NCBI GenBank assembly: GCA_937887565.1
Contig: CALABS010000013.1
Span: forward strand, 1-64,000
Source: an uncultured Rhodospirillaceae bacterium
GTDB taxonomy: Bacteria > Pseudomonadota > Alphaproteobacteria > Rhodospirillales > Magnetospirillaceae
Direction: 5' to 3'
DNA length: 64,000 nucleotides
Shown here: piece after piece, positions 7,741-19,248 of the stretch
How the letters are laid out: each line of letters starts with the position of its first letter
Numbering within the stretch: position 1 is the first letter of the stretch
Program-made: the position numbers and the translations under genes
Notes under the pieces: model-generated
What the model saw: only the letters and a program-made list of their open reading frames with translations
Database searches by the model: none
Told to the model about the DNA's origin: nothing

Positions 7741-9147
7741 ATGGCCAAGCCGCGCACGCTGTTCGACAAGATCTGGGACGCCCATCGGGTGGATGTCCAG
7801 GACGACGGCACCTGCCTGATCTACATCGACCGTCACATGGTGCACGAGGTGACCAGCCCGCAGGCCTTCGAGGGCCTCCGCATGGCCGGCCGCAAGGTCC
7901 GCCACCCCGAGCTGACGCTCGCGGTCGCCGACCACAACGTGCCCACCACCGACCGGTCGAAGGGGATCGAGAACGCGGAGAGCCGCGTCCAGGTGGAAAC
8001 CCTGGAGCGGAACGCGACGGATTTCGGCGTCGAATACTTCCGCATGGACGACATCCGCCAGGGCGTCGTCCACATCGTCGGCCCCGAGCAGGGCTTCACC
8101 CTGCCCGGCACCACCATCGTCTGCGGCGATTCCCACACCGCCACCCATGGCGCGTTCGGGGCCCTGGCCTTCGGCATCGGCACCTCCGAGGTCGAGCACG
8201 TGCTGGCCACCCAGACCCTGGTGCAGAAGCCGGCCAAGAACATGCGCATCACGGTCAACGGCACGGCGCCGGCCGGCGTGACCGCCAAGGACATCGTGCT
8301 GTCCATCATCGGCAAGATCGGCACCGCCGGCGGCACCGGCTACGTGGTCGAGTTCGCCGGCGAGGCCATCCGGAGCCTGTCCATGGAAGGCCGAATGACG
8401 GTCTGCAACATGACCATCGAAGCCGGTGCCCGGGCCGGCCTGATCGCCCCCGACGAGACCACCTTCGACTACGTGAAGGGCAAGCCGCGCGCCCCCAAGG
8501 GCGCCGCCTGGGAAGCCGCCGTCGCCTACTGGAAGACCCTGTTCACCGACGAGGGCGCCGTCTTCGACGCCGAGGTGACCCTGGACGCTTCCGAGCTGGT
8601 GCCGCAGGTGACCTGGGGCACCAGCCCCGAGGACGTCATCCCCATCACCGGCACCGTGCCGGTGCCGGCCGAGATCGCGGACGAGAACAAGCGCCGCGCC
8701 GTCGAGCGTGCCCTGGACTACATGGGCCTGGAGCCCGGCATGAAGGCCACCGACATCAAGATCGACGTGGTGTTCATCGGGTCGTGCACCAACGGCCGCA
8801 TCGAGGACTTCCGTGCCGCCGCCGAGGTGCTCAAGGGCCGCAAGGTCGCCGCCGGCGTGCAGGCGCTCATCGTCCCCGGCTCGGGCCTGGTCAAGGAACA
8901 GGCCGAGGCCGAGGGCCTGGACCAGGTCTTCATCGAGGCCGGCGCCGAATGGCGCGAGCCCGGCTGCTCCATGTGCCTGGCCATGAACGCCGACCAGCTC
9001 AAGCCCGGCCAGCGCTCGGCCAGCACCTCGAACCGCAATTTCGAGGGCCGCCAGGGCCGCGGCGGCCGCACCCACCTGGTCAGCCCCGCCATGGCCGCCG
9101 CCGCCGCCGTGACCGGCAAGCTGACCGATGTGCGCGAGCTGAGGTAG
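7741..9147 (+). CDS. leuC: 3-isopropylmalate dehydratase large subunit
   Basis: A 468-residue aconitase-family subunit that, with LeuD, isomerises 2- to 3-isopropylmalate in leucine synthesis. Iron-sulfur ligands are visible: the first cysteine in VCGDSHTATHGAFGALAFGIG context, GSCTNGRIEDFRAAA and GCSMCLAMN. Start ATG at 7741 (MAKPRTLFDKIWDAH) is preceded by AAGGAAG. Cytoplasmic. In relatives leuD follows directly; here a DUF559 gene with flanking repeats lies between them. Confidence 0.97.
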   Translation: MAKPRTLFDKIWDAHRVDVQDDGTCLIYIDRHMVHEVTSPQAFEGLRMAGRKVRHPELTLAVADHNVPTTDRSKGIENAESRVQVETLERNATDFGVEYFRMDDIRQGVVHIVGPEQGFTLPGTTIVCGDSHTATHGAFGALAFGIGTSEVEHVLATQTLVQKPAKNMRITVNGTAPAGVTAKDIVLSIIGKIGTAGGTGYVVEFAGEAIRSLSMEGRMTVCNMTIEAGARAGLIAPDETTFDYVKGKPRAPKGAAWEAAVAYWKTLFTDEGAVFDAEVTLDASELVPQVTWGTSPEDVIPITGTVPVPAEIADENKRRAVERALDYMGLEPGMKATDIKIDVVFIGSCTNGRIEDFRAAAEVLKGRKVAAGVQALIVPGSGLVKEQAEAEGLDQVFIEAGAEWREPGCSMCLAMNADQLKPGQRSASTSNRNFEGRQGRGGRTHLVSPAMAAAAAVTGKLTDVRELR

Positions 9148-9160
9148 GGGAAAACGACAG

Positions 9161-9196
9161 CCCCTCCCCCTGGCGGGGAGGGGTTGGGGTGGGGGG
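9161..9196. repeat. G-rich REP-like element, left copy
   Basis: A hairpin CCCCTCCCC / GGGGAGGGG (9161-9169 with 9175-9183) followed by TTGGGGTGGGGGG. An inverted version stands at 9551-9589, so the DUF559 gene is enclosed by opposed copies. The same motif recurs in cobN (12906-13000) and upstream of cobN (15238-15342). Confidence 0.8.
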
Positions 9197-9207
9197 CCGC
9201 ACGCAGG

Positions 9208-9606
9208 ATGGCGAACGCAAGGGCTCGCTGGCTCAGGGCCAACCAGACCGACGCGGAACGCCACTTGTGGAAGCGGTTGCGGGAATTGAAGGCCGATGGC
9301 GCCCATTTCCGCCGCCAAGCCCCCATCGGCCGGTTCGTCACCGACTTCGCCTGCCATTCCAGGCGGCTGGTCATCGAACTGGATGGCGGGCAGCACGCCG
9401 ACGCCGAGGCGGTCGCGAATGACCGGAATCGGACTCGTTGGCTGAATGAACAAGGGTACCGTGTGCTGCGCTTCTGGAACAACGAGGTGCTGGGAAACAC
9501 GGATGGTGTGATGATGGTGGTGTGCGAGGCGCTGGGCATCGTGCCCGGGCACCCCACCCCCGCCCCCGCCCCATCAAGGGGAGGGGAGAATGGTGAGGAG
9601 TCATAG
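9208..9606 (+). CDS. DUF559 (PD-(D/E)xK-like) endonuclease-like protein
   Basis: A 132-residue protein of the DUF559 family, related to very-short-patch-repair type nucleases. Diagnostic blocks are TDAERHLWKRLR, FRRQAPIGRFVTDFACHSRR, LVIELDGGQHAD and GYRVLRFWNNEVLGN. The D in VTDF, E in ELDGGQH and the following Q/H fit a PD-(D/E)xK-like site. The C-terminal TPAPAPSRGG tail is encoded by the right-hand repeat. The start is uncertain: ATG 9208 gives the usual N-terminus, and 9184 would start within the left repeat. It splits the leuC-leuD pair and is bounded by inverted G-rich elements, which suggests acquisition as a unit. The biochemical role of the family is not established. Confidence 0.85.
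   Translation: MANARARWLRANQTDAERHLWKRLRELKADGAHFRRQAPIGRFVTDFACHSRRLVIELDGGQHADAEAVANDRNRTRWLNEQGYRVLRFWNNEVLGNTDGVMMVVCEALGIVPGHPTPAPAPSRGGENGEES
9551..9589. repeat. G-rich REP-like element, right inverted copy
   Basis: On the minus strand this reads CCCCTCCCCTTGATGGGG then a G-rich tail ending GGGGTGGGG, the reverse orientation of the element at 9161-9196. It overlaps the last codons of the DUF559 gene and ends just before the leuD ribosome-binding site. Confidence 0.75.
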
Positions 9607-9611
9607 GACCG

Positions 9612-10217
9612 ATGCAGAAGTTCACCGTTCTCACCGGCGTCGCGGCGCCGTTGCCGATGATCAATGTCGACACCGACATGATCATCCCCAAGCAGTTCCT
9701 GAAGACCATCAAGCGGACGGGGCTGGGCAAGAACCTGTTCGACGAGATGCGCTACACCCCGGACGGCAAGGAGGTCGCCGACTTCGTGCTGAACCGGCCG
9801 GCCTATCGCCAGGCCAGCATCCTGATCACCGGCAACAATTTCGGCTGCGGCTCGTCGCGCGAGCACGCGCCGTGGGCCATCGCCGATTTCGGCATCCGCT
9901 GCGTGATCGCGCCCAGCTTCGCCGACATCTTCTTCAACAACTGCTTCAAGAACGGCATCCTGCCCATCCGGCTGCCGCAGGAGCAGGTGGACGCGCTGAT
10001 GAAGCAGGCCGAGAACGGCGCCAACGCCACCTTCACCGTCGATCTGGTCAATCAGCAGATCACCGCCCCCGACGGCTCGAAGACCGCCTTCGAGGTGGAT
10101 TCGTTCCGCAAGCACTGCCTGATCAACGGCCTCGACGACATCGGCCTGACGCTGCAGAAGGACGCCAGGATCGCCGCCTTCGAGGCGGCCCGCAGGCAGT
10201 CCCAACCCTGGCTGTAG
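9612..10217 (+). CDS. leuD: 3-isopropylmalate dehydratase small subunit
   Basis: A 201-residue swivelling-domain subunit that completes the LeuCD active site. Family blocks include PLPMINVDTDMIIPKQFLKT, TGNNFGCGSSREHAPWAI and FADIFFNNCFKNGILPI. Normal length. Its start is preceded by GGTGAGGAG. A hairpin with a T-run lies directly after the stop, so leuB probably has its own promoter. Confidence 0.97.
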   Translation: MQKFTVLTGVAAPLPMINVDTDMIIPKQFLKTIKRTGLGKNLFDEMRYTPDGKEVADFVLNRPAYRQASILITGNNFGCGSSREHAPWAIADFGIRCVIAPSFADIFFNNCFKNGILPIRLPQEQVDALMKQAENGANATFTVDLVNQQITAPDGSKTAFEVDSFRKHCLINGLDDIGLTLQKDARIAAFEAARRQSQPWL

Positions 10218-10226
10218 GCCCCGGCA

Positions 10227-10254
10227 AAGGCGCCCGCCCGGGCGCCTTTTTCTT
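10227..10254 (+). terminator. Rho-independent terminator after leuD
   Basis: AAAGGCGCCCG pairs with CGGGCGCCTTT across a short loop and runs into TTTTTC. It is placed ten bases after the leuD stop and should end the ffh...leuCD transcript. Confidence 0.8.
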
Positions 10255-10292
10255 GAATGTCCGCCGGCCTCCGGCCACCGGGGCGAGAAGCA

Positions 10293-10321
10293 TTGACGAA
10301 GGCCCCCAAGGGGGGTACCCA
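10293..10321 (+). promoter_or_regulatory. Possible leuB promoter
   Basis: TTGACG at 10293-10298 with TACCCA 17 bases downstream. The -35 box is good, the -10 box weak. It is supported mainly by its position after a terminator and 40 bases before leuB. Confidence 0.25.
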
Positions 10322-10360
10322 AGGGCTCCGTTACGAATTTGCTGCGAGGGGGACTGTTCC

Positions 10361-11467
10361 ATGGCTGCCAAGAAGCTTCTCATCCTGCCCGGCGACGGCA
10401 TCGGCCAGGAAGTCATGGTGCAGGTGCGCCGCATCATCGACTGGATGGCCAAGAAGCGGAATGTCAGCTTCGACATCGCCGAGGGCCTGATCGGCGGCTC
10501 GGCCTATGACGTCCACGGCACGCCCCTGGCCGATTCCACCCTCGCCGACGCCATGGCCGCCGACGCGGTGCTGCTGGGCGCCGTCGGCGGCCCCAAATGG
10601 GACGACCTGCCCTTCGAGCACAAGCCCGAGCGCGGCCTGTTGAAGATCCGCAAGGAGATGGGCCTGTTCGCCAACCTGCGCCCGGCCACCGTGTTCGACG
10701 CCCTGGTGGACGCCTCGACGCTGAAGGCCGAGGTGGTGCAGGGCCTCGACATCATGATCGTGCGCGAACTGACCGGCGGCCTTTATTTCGGCCAACCGCG
10801 CGGCATCGAGACGCTGCCCGACGGCCAGCGCCGGGGCTTCAACACGCTGACCTACACCACCGGCGAGATCCAGCGCATCGGCCGCGCCGCCTTCGACCTG
10901 GCCCGCAAGCGCGCCAAGAAGGTCACCAGCGTCGACAAGGCCAACGTGCTGGAATGCACCGTGCTGTGGCGCGAGGAGATGATCAAGCTGCAGAAGGAGG
11001 AGTATCCCGACGTGGCGCTGGACCACATGTACGTGGACAACGCCTCCATGCAGCTGGTGCGCAATCCCAAGCAGTTCGACGTCATGGTCACCGAAAACAT
11101 GTTCGGCGACATCCTGTCCGACTGCGCCGCCATGCTGACCGGCTCGCTCGGCATGCTGCCCTCGGCCAGCCTGGGCGCGGCCGACGCCAATGGGGCGCGC
11201 AAGGCGCTCTACGAGCCGGTGCACGGCTCGGCCCCGGACATCGCCGGCAAGGACATGGCCAACCCGCTGGCCTGCATCCTGTCGCTGTCCATGTGCCTGC
11301 GCTACTCGTTCGACATGACCACGGACGCCGAGATGATCGAGACCGCGGTCAAGAACGTGCTCAAGGGCGGCCTTCGCACCGGCGACATCATGCAGCCCGG
11401 CAAGGCCAAGGTCTCGACCACGGTGATGGGCGAAGCCATCGTCCGCGAACTGGACAAGATGGTCTGA
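10361..11467 (+). CDS. leuB: 3-isopropylmalate dehydrogenase
   Basis: A 368-residue NAD-dependent oxidative decarboxylase that makes 2-oxoisocaproate, the last-but-one step of leucine synthesis. Visible motifs: LLILPGDGIGQEV at the N-terminus, LGAVGGPKWD, RELTGGLYFGQPRG (substrate loop), VDNASMQLVRNPKQFDV, TENMFGDILSD and YEPVHGSAPDIAGKD (NAD binding). ATG 10361 is preceded by GAGGGGGAC. Last gene of the leucine block; a GC hairpin follows. Confidence 0.97.
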   Translation: MAAKKLLILPGDGIGQEVMVQVRRIIDWMAKKRNVSFDIAEGLIGGSAYDVHGTPLADSTLADAMAADAVLLGAVGGPKWDDLPFEHKPERGLLKIRKEMGLFANLRPATVFDALVDASTLKAEVVQGLDIMIVRELTGGLYFGQPRGIETLPDGQRRGFNTLTYTTGEIQRIGRAAFDLARKRAKKVTSVDKANVLECTVLWREEMIKLQKEEYPDVALDHMYVDNASMQLVRNPKQFDVMVTENMFGDILSDCAAMLTGSLGMLPSASLGAADANGARKALYEPVHGSAPDIAGKDMANPLACILSLSMCLRYSFDMTTDAEMIETAVKNVLKGGLRTGDIMQPGKAKVSTTVMGEAIVRELDKMV

Positions 11468-11475
11468 CACCAACA

Positions 11476-11498
11476 GGGCGCCCCACGGGGCGCCCTTT

Positions 11499-11499
<1 letters not shown>
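11476..11499. terminator. Terminator hairpin between leuB and cobN
   Basis: GGGCGCCC and GGGCGCCC flank a CACG loop and are followed by TTTCT on the plus strand. It lies between convergent leuB and cobN and could serve leuB; the minus-strand side lacks a clear T-run. Confidence 0.65.
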
Positions 11500-15233
<3,734 letters not shown>

Positions 15234-15237
15234 CAGG

Positions 15238-15342
15238 ATGCCCCCACCCCGACCCGCCCCCGGCACGGCCGGGGACGGGAGCGTGTCGTCACGATCCGCC
15301 CTCCCCCGCCCGCGGGGTGGGGGAGGGTCGGGGTGGGGGCAT
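15238..15342. repeat. G-rich inverted-repeat element between cobN and cobW
   Basis: Eighteen-base perfect terminal inverted repeats (ATGCCCCCACCCCGACCC and its complement) enclose two G/C hairpins. It starts five bases before the cobN start codon, so the element supplies the G-rich sequence in front of cobN, and it ends ten bases before the cobW stop. Confidence 0.85.
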
Positions 15343-15351
15343 GGATGCGCG

Positions 15352-16359
15352 TCATCCCAGAATCATGGCCTCGATGGCCGTCCGGTCCAACCCCTTCTGG
15401 CCGATGACCACCAGCCGGCTGGCACGGTCCTCGCCGGCCTTCCAGGGGCGGTCGAAATAGCGTTCGATCCGGGCCCCCACCGCCTGCACCACCGCCCGCG
15501 ACGGTTTGCCGGAAACCGCCAGGAAACCCTTGAGCCGCAGGATGTCGTGGGCGGCGATGGCCTCGACCAGACGGGCCTCCAGCGCTTCGGTGTCGTCGAT
15601 CTCGGGCAGACCGACGGCGAAGCTCTCGAAGTCGTCGTGGTCGTGCTCCCCTTCCAGATCGTGATGGCTGGGCCGCGCCGCAAGGTCGTCCTCGGCCGCC
15701 GCCGACAGCCCCAGCAGCACCAGCGGGTCGACGGCGCCCATGCGGGTGGGCAGCAGCTTGACCCCGGCGCGCAGCCGGCCCGACAGCTCGCCGCGCAGGC
15801 CGGCGAGGGCCCCGTCCTCCACCAGGTCGGCCTTGTTCAGCAGCACCATGTCGGCGCAGGCGAGCTGGTCCTCGAACACCTCCTCCAGCGGGTTGTCGTG
15901 GTCGGGCCGGGCCATCATCTCGGGGGTGTCGGCGAAGCGCCCGGCGGCCACGGCGGCGGCGTCCACCACCGCCACCACGCCGTCGACGGTGACGCGCGAG
16001 CGGATCTCGGGCCAGTGGAAGGCCTTGACCAGCGGCTTGGGCAACGCCAGCCCGGAGGTCTCGATGACGATGTGGTCCGGCGGCCGGGCGCGGTCCAGCA
16101 GCGTCTGCATGGTGGGCAGGAACTCGTCGGCCACCGTGCAGCACAGGCAGCCATTGGCCAGCTCGATGACGTCGCCCTCGGCGCACCCCGCCACCCCGCA
16201 CGAGGCCAGCAGGTCGCCATCGACGCCCACGTCGCCGAACTCGTTGACGATCAGGGCGATGCGCCGGCCCCGGGAATTGGCCAGCAGGTGGCGGACCAGG
16301 GTGGTCTTGCCGGCTCCCAGGAAGCCGGTGACGACGGTGGCGGGAATCTTGCGCTTCAT
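15352..16359 (-). CDS. cobW: CobW-type GTPase/metallochaperone
   Basis: A 335-residue G3E-family GTPase associated with cobalt delivery or handling in the aerobic B12 pathway. It has a Walker A GFLGAGKTTL (about residues 11-20), the NEFGDVGVD segment, the metal-binding CLCC motif (GCLCCTV), an NKADLV guanine-specificity motif, a His/Asp-rich stretch (EGEHDHDDFE) likely to bind metal, and the C-terminal CobW domain with RLKGFLAV. ATG 16359 overlaps the cobU stop (ATGA), so the two are translationally coupled. Confidence 0.93.
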   Translation of the reverse strand: MKRKIPATVVTGFLGAGKTTLVRHLLANSRGRRIALIVNEFGDVGVDGDLLASCGVAGCAEGDVIELANGCLCCTVADEFLPTMQTLLDRARPPDHIVIETSGLALPKPLVKAFHWPEIRSRVTVDGVVAVVDAAAVAAGRFADTPEMMARPDHDNPLEEVFEDQLACADMVLLNKADLVEDGALAGLRGELSGRLRAGVKLLPTRMGAVDPLVLLGLSAAAEDDLAARPSHHDLEGEHDHDDFESFAVGLPEIDDTEALEARLVEAIAAHDILRLKGFLAVSGKPSRAVVQAVGARIERYFDRPWKAGEDRASRLVVIGQKGLDRTAIEAMILG

Positions 16360-16868
16360 GCGTGATCCTTGAGGACGAGGGGAAGGCCGGCGGCGACGAA
16401 TACCACTCTCCCGCACACCGTGGCGACCCTTTGGTTGACACGGCCCTGGGCATCGCGGAAGGCGCGGCCCAAGGGGGTTTCGGGCACCAGCCCCAGCCCG
16501 ACCTCGTTGGACACCAGCATCACCGGGCCGGCGGGATCGGCCAGCAGCTCGCACAGGCCGGCCGCCGCCCGGTCCACGTCGCGGCCGGCATGCATCAGGT
16601 TGGAGATCCACAAGGTCAGGCAGTCCACCAGCACCGGGCGGGCGGGGTCCATGACCCGCTCCAGCGCCGCGGCCAGGTCGAGCGGCTCCTCGATGGTGGA
16701 CCATGCCGGCCCCCGCCGGGCGCGATGGGCGGCGATGCGCTCGGCCATCTCGCCGTCGAAGGCCTGGCCGGTGGCCAGATAGAGGGCGGGCCCGCCGGCC
16801 AGCAGGGATTCGGCATAGGCGCTCTTGCCGGAGCGCGCCCCCCCGAGGACCAGGATCGCGGACGTCAC
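16356..16868 (-). CDS. cobU: Adenosylcobinamide kinase/guanylyltransferase
   Basis: A 170-residue bifunctional enzyme (CobP/CobU) that phosphorylates adenosylcobinamide and transfers GMP to it in nucleotide-loop assembly. Motifs: LVLGGARSGKSAYAE (P-loop), YLATGQAFDGEM, DCLTLWISNLM, and VSNEVGLGLVPETPLGRAFR. The GTG start at 16868 gives the standard N-terminus and overlaps the stop of the upstream 73-residue gene (GTGA). Its own stop overlaps the cobW start (ATGA). Confidence 0.94.
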   Translation of the reverse strand: MTSAILVLGGARSGKSAYAESLLAGGPALYLATGQAFDGEMAERIAAHRARRGPAWSTIEEPLDLAAALERVMDPARPVLVDCLTLWISNLMHAGRDVDRAAAGLCELLADPAGPVMLVSNEVGLGLVPETPLGRAFRDAQGRVNQRVATVCGRVVFVAAGLPLVLKDHA

Positions 16869-17086
16869 GACTTCTTCGGCCGCACGTTGTAGCCCTCGCA
16901 GCCGCCGCACTGATAGACCATGTCGGCCTGCATCCGGCCGATGTCGAAGCCGTGCATCATCTCGCGCCCGCAATGGCCGCAGAAGCAGTTGTCGGCCCCC
17001 AGCCCCACCATGGACACGCCGGTGTTGACGATCGGACGCTCTCCCACCTTGTCGGGGGTGACGGCGACCAGGACGATATCGGCCAT
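16865..17086 (-). CDS. Small CxxC-pair (zinc-ribbon-like) protein
   Basis: A 73-residue protein with CFCGHC near the middle and CGGC near the C-terminus, spaced like a zinc ribbon, after an N-terminal IVLVAVTPDKVGERPIV strand-rich part. I do not recognise a named family. Its stop overlaps the GTG start of cobU by four bases, so it is very likely expressed with cobU-cobW-cobN. A metal-binding accessory role in that cluster is possible but unproved. Confidence 0.75.
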   Translation of the reverse strand: MADIVLVAVTPDKVGERPIVNTGVSMVGLGADNCFCGHCGREMMHGFDIGRMQADMVYQCGGCEGYNVRPKKS

Positions 17087-17110
17087 GGAGATTCCTTTGC
17101 TGTAAGGGGA

Positions 17111-18676
17111 TTACCAGCCCGCCACGGCACCGGCGCCGCGCGGGTCGCAGGCGCCCTCGACGACGCCGTCGGCCCGCCGGACCAGGGCGCCGGCCTCGCC
17201 GGCCACCGCCGCGTCGAACGGCCCGGCGGTCTCGACGGCATGGCCGGCCGCCTCCAGGGACGCGGCGACGGCGGGATCGAAGCGGGCCTCGATCCGCACC
17301 CGCTCGCCCAGGGCCAGGCGCGGCGCGGCGATCGCCGCCTGGAGGTCGTCCCCGAATATGACGGCGCGGGTGAAGACCTGGGCCTGGGTCAGCGGCTGGC
17401 TGTCGCCGCCCGAGGCCCCCCACACCATGGTCCGGCCGTCCTTGAGCCGGGCCAGGGCCGGCGACAGCGACTGCAGCGGCTTGCGCCGGGGCTCCAGCGC
17501 GTTGCGGTGCTGCGGGTCCAGCGAGAAGGCGGCAAGGCGGTCATGCCACAGGATGCCGGTCGCCGGCGACGCCACGCCGGACCCGAAGGGCTGGCAAAGT
17601 CCCTGGGTGTAGCTGACGGCGCGCCCCTGGCCGTCGACCACCCCCAGCCACACCGCCTCGGCGCCGGCGGCGGGAACGCCCCAGGGGGCCGCGCGGGCCG
17701 GGTCGATGTCGGCCGCCATGCGGTCGAGCAGCGGATCGGACAGATAGGTGGTGGCGTGCACCGACATGCGGTGGGGATCGGCCACGTGGACGTCGCGCAC
17801 GCGCAACGCCTGCTTGGCGGCCTCGACCAGCGCGTGGGCCCAGGCCGGCCCCTCCGCCTCGTCCACGCCCAGGCGCTGGAAGACCCCGAGGACGATCAGC
17901 GAGGCCAGCCCCTGGGTGGGCGGGGCGGCGTTGAACAGCGTGCCGGCCGGAATGCCCAGGGACAGCGGCCGCCGCCGCATGCCGCGATGCCGGGCGAGAT
18001 CGTCCGAGGCCAGCGGGCTGCCGGCGGCCTTGAGATCCTCGGCGACCTGGCGGGCCACCTCGCCGCGATAGAAGTCGTCGAGCCCCGCCGCCGCCAGCCG
18101 CGACAGGGTTTCGGCGAGGGCGGGATTGGCCATCACCGCCCCCGCCGCCGGGGCCTTGTTGCGGACCAGGAACAGCGGCGCGAAGCCGGGCAGCTTCTTG
18201 AGCTCCGGCAGCAGGCGCGACGACGACTCCGCCTGCGAGCGGCCGACGACATATCCGGAGCGGGCGGCGTGGACGGCATCCTCGAACAGGCGGTCCAACG
18301 GCATGCCGCCCCCCCATTGGCGGGAAACGTCCAGGGCCAGTTGCCAGCCCGACACCGCGCCGGCCACGGTGCCCGTCGCCAGCGCGCCCCGCGAGGGAAT
18401 GGCGCCATGGCCGGCGAACAGGCCGGCCTCGACCCGCGCCCCGGCGGCGCCGGAGCCGTCGATGGACACCGGCGGCTTGCCGGGCTCGGCGATCAGCCAG
18501 AACCCGTCGCCGCCCAGCCCGTTCAAATGGGGAAGCACCACCGACAGGGTGGCGGCGGCGGCGATGGCGGCCTCGATGGCATTGCCGCCCTCGCGCAGCA
18601 CGGCCAGCCCGGCCGTCGAGGCGAGGTGATGCGGGGAGCTGACCATCCCCCGGCGGGCCATGGGCGTATGCGGCAT
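17111..18676 (-). CDS. Gamma-glutamyltransferase-like protein, nucleophile not conserved
   Basis: A 521-residue member of the Ntn-hydrolase gamma-glutamyltransferase family (MVSSPHHLASTAG, LREGGNAIEAAIAAAATLSVVLPHLNGLGGDGF, FGSGV, SLSPALARLKDG). In active enzymes a Thr that is both autoprocessing site and nucleophile precedes the SVVD strand (TTHxSVVD). Here the equivalent segment reads AEAVWLGVVD with Ala at about 341, so maturation and catalysis as known look impossible. It could be a pseudoenzyme or use other chemistry. No signal peptide was seen. ATG 18676 is preferred to 18739 because family similarity begins there. It is just upstream of the cobU group on the same strand and diverges from gpt. 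Confidence 0.8.
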   Translation of the reverse strand: MPHTPMARRGMVSSPHHLASTAGLAVLREGGNAIEAAIAAAATLSVVLPHLNGLGGDGFWLIAEPGKPPVSIDGSGAAGARVEAGLFAGHGAIPSRGALATGTVAGAVSGWQLALDVSRQWGGGMPLDRLFEDAVHAARSGYVVGRSQAESSSRLLPELKKLPGFAPLFLVRNKAPAAGAVMANPALAETLSRLAAAGLDDFYRGEVARQVAEDLKAAGSPLASDDLARHRGMRRRPLSLGIPAGTLFNAAPPTQGLASLIVLGVFQRLGVDEAEGPAWAHALVEAAKQALRVRDVHVADPHRMSVHATTYLSDPLLDRMAADIDPARAAPWGVPAAGAEAVWLGVVDGQGRAVSYTQGLCQPFGSGVASPATGILWHDRLAAFSLDPQHRNALEPRRKPLQSLSPALARLKDGRTMVWGASGGDSQPLTQAQVFTRAVIFGDDLQAAIAAPRLALGERVRIEARFDPAVAASLEAAGHAVETAGPFDAAVAGEAGALVRRADGVVEGACDPRGAGAVAGW

Positions 18677-18789
18677 GATCGTTGAAACCTGGGCGGCGGT
18701 GCGTTCGATGCGCCGATTTTGCGTCGCGAAACTTTGCACCGCAAGCCCCCGTGATGGTCTAATTCCCGGCCCCCGCCCGGAGACCCACC

Positions 18790-19248
18790 ATGAGCCAGGA
18801 TTCCCCCCTCGCCGCCGCCATCGCCGTGACCTGGGACGACGTCCACCGCGACTGCCGGCGGCTGGCCGACCTGCTGCGCCCCAAGGGGCCGTTCGCCGGA
18901 CTGGTCGCGGTGTCGCGGGGCGGCCTCGCGCCGGCCGCCATCCTGTCGCGCGAATTGGACATCAAGCTGGTGGAGACGGTGTGCGTCTCCAGCTACGACG
19001 ACCGCCGCCAGGTCGGGCTGGAGGTGCTCAAGGGATTGGACGGCGACGGCGACGGCTGGCTGGTGGTGGACGACCTGGTGGACTCGGGCGCGACGGCGCG
19101 GACCGTCCGCGCCATGCTGCCGCGCGCCCACTACGCGACCCTCTACGCCAAGCCCGGCGGCATGGCCCTGGCCGACACCTTCGTCGCCGAGGTGGACCAG
19201 GGCGTGTGGATCGTCTTCCCGTGGGAAGCGCCGCCGCGCGAGGAGTGA
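18790..19248 (+). CDS. gpt: Xanthine phosphoribosyltransferase
   Basis: A 152-residue type I phosphoribosyltransferase that salvages xanthine and guanine with PRPP. It aligns along its whole length with E. coli Gpt: VTWDDVHRDCRRLADLL, GLVAVSRGGLAPAAILSREL, VETVCVSSYDDRRQ, the PRPP loop VVDDLVDSGATA, ATLYAKPGG and WIVFPWE. Single gene, divergent from the gamma-glutamyltransferase-like gene and convergent with ccmI. Confidence 0.93.
   Translation: MSQDSPLAAAIAVTWDDVHRDCRRLADLLRPKGPFAGLVAVSRGGLAPAAILSRELDIKLVETVCVSSYDDRRQVGLEVLKGLDGDGDGWLVVDDLVDSGATARTVRAMLPRAHYATLYAKPGGMALADTFVAEVDQGVWIVFPWEAPPREE

Noticed and set aside
9184..9207. Earlier start for the DUF559 gene
   Set aside because: Would lie in the flanking repeat and add residues not found in the family; kept only as an alternative.
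6199..9552. Very long minus-strand open frame (over 1100 codons) opposite trmD-rplS-leuC
   Set aside because: High GC removes stop codons from other frames; the translation is His/Gly/Ala/Asp-rich with no domain, and the plus strand holds well-conserved genes.
18677..18789. Possible cobalamin riboswitch upstream of the cob cluster
   Set aside because: No B12-box-like conserved sequence or suitable leader length seen here or before cobA.
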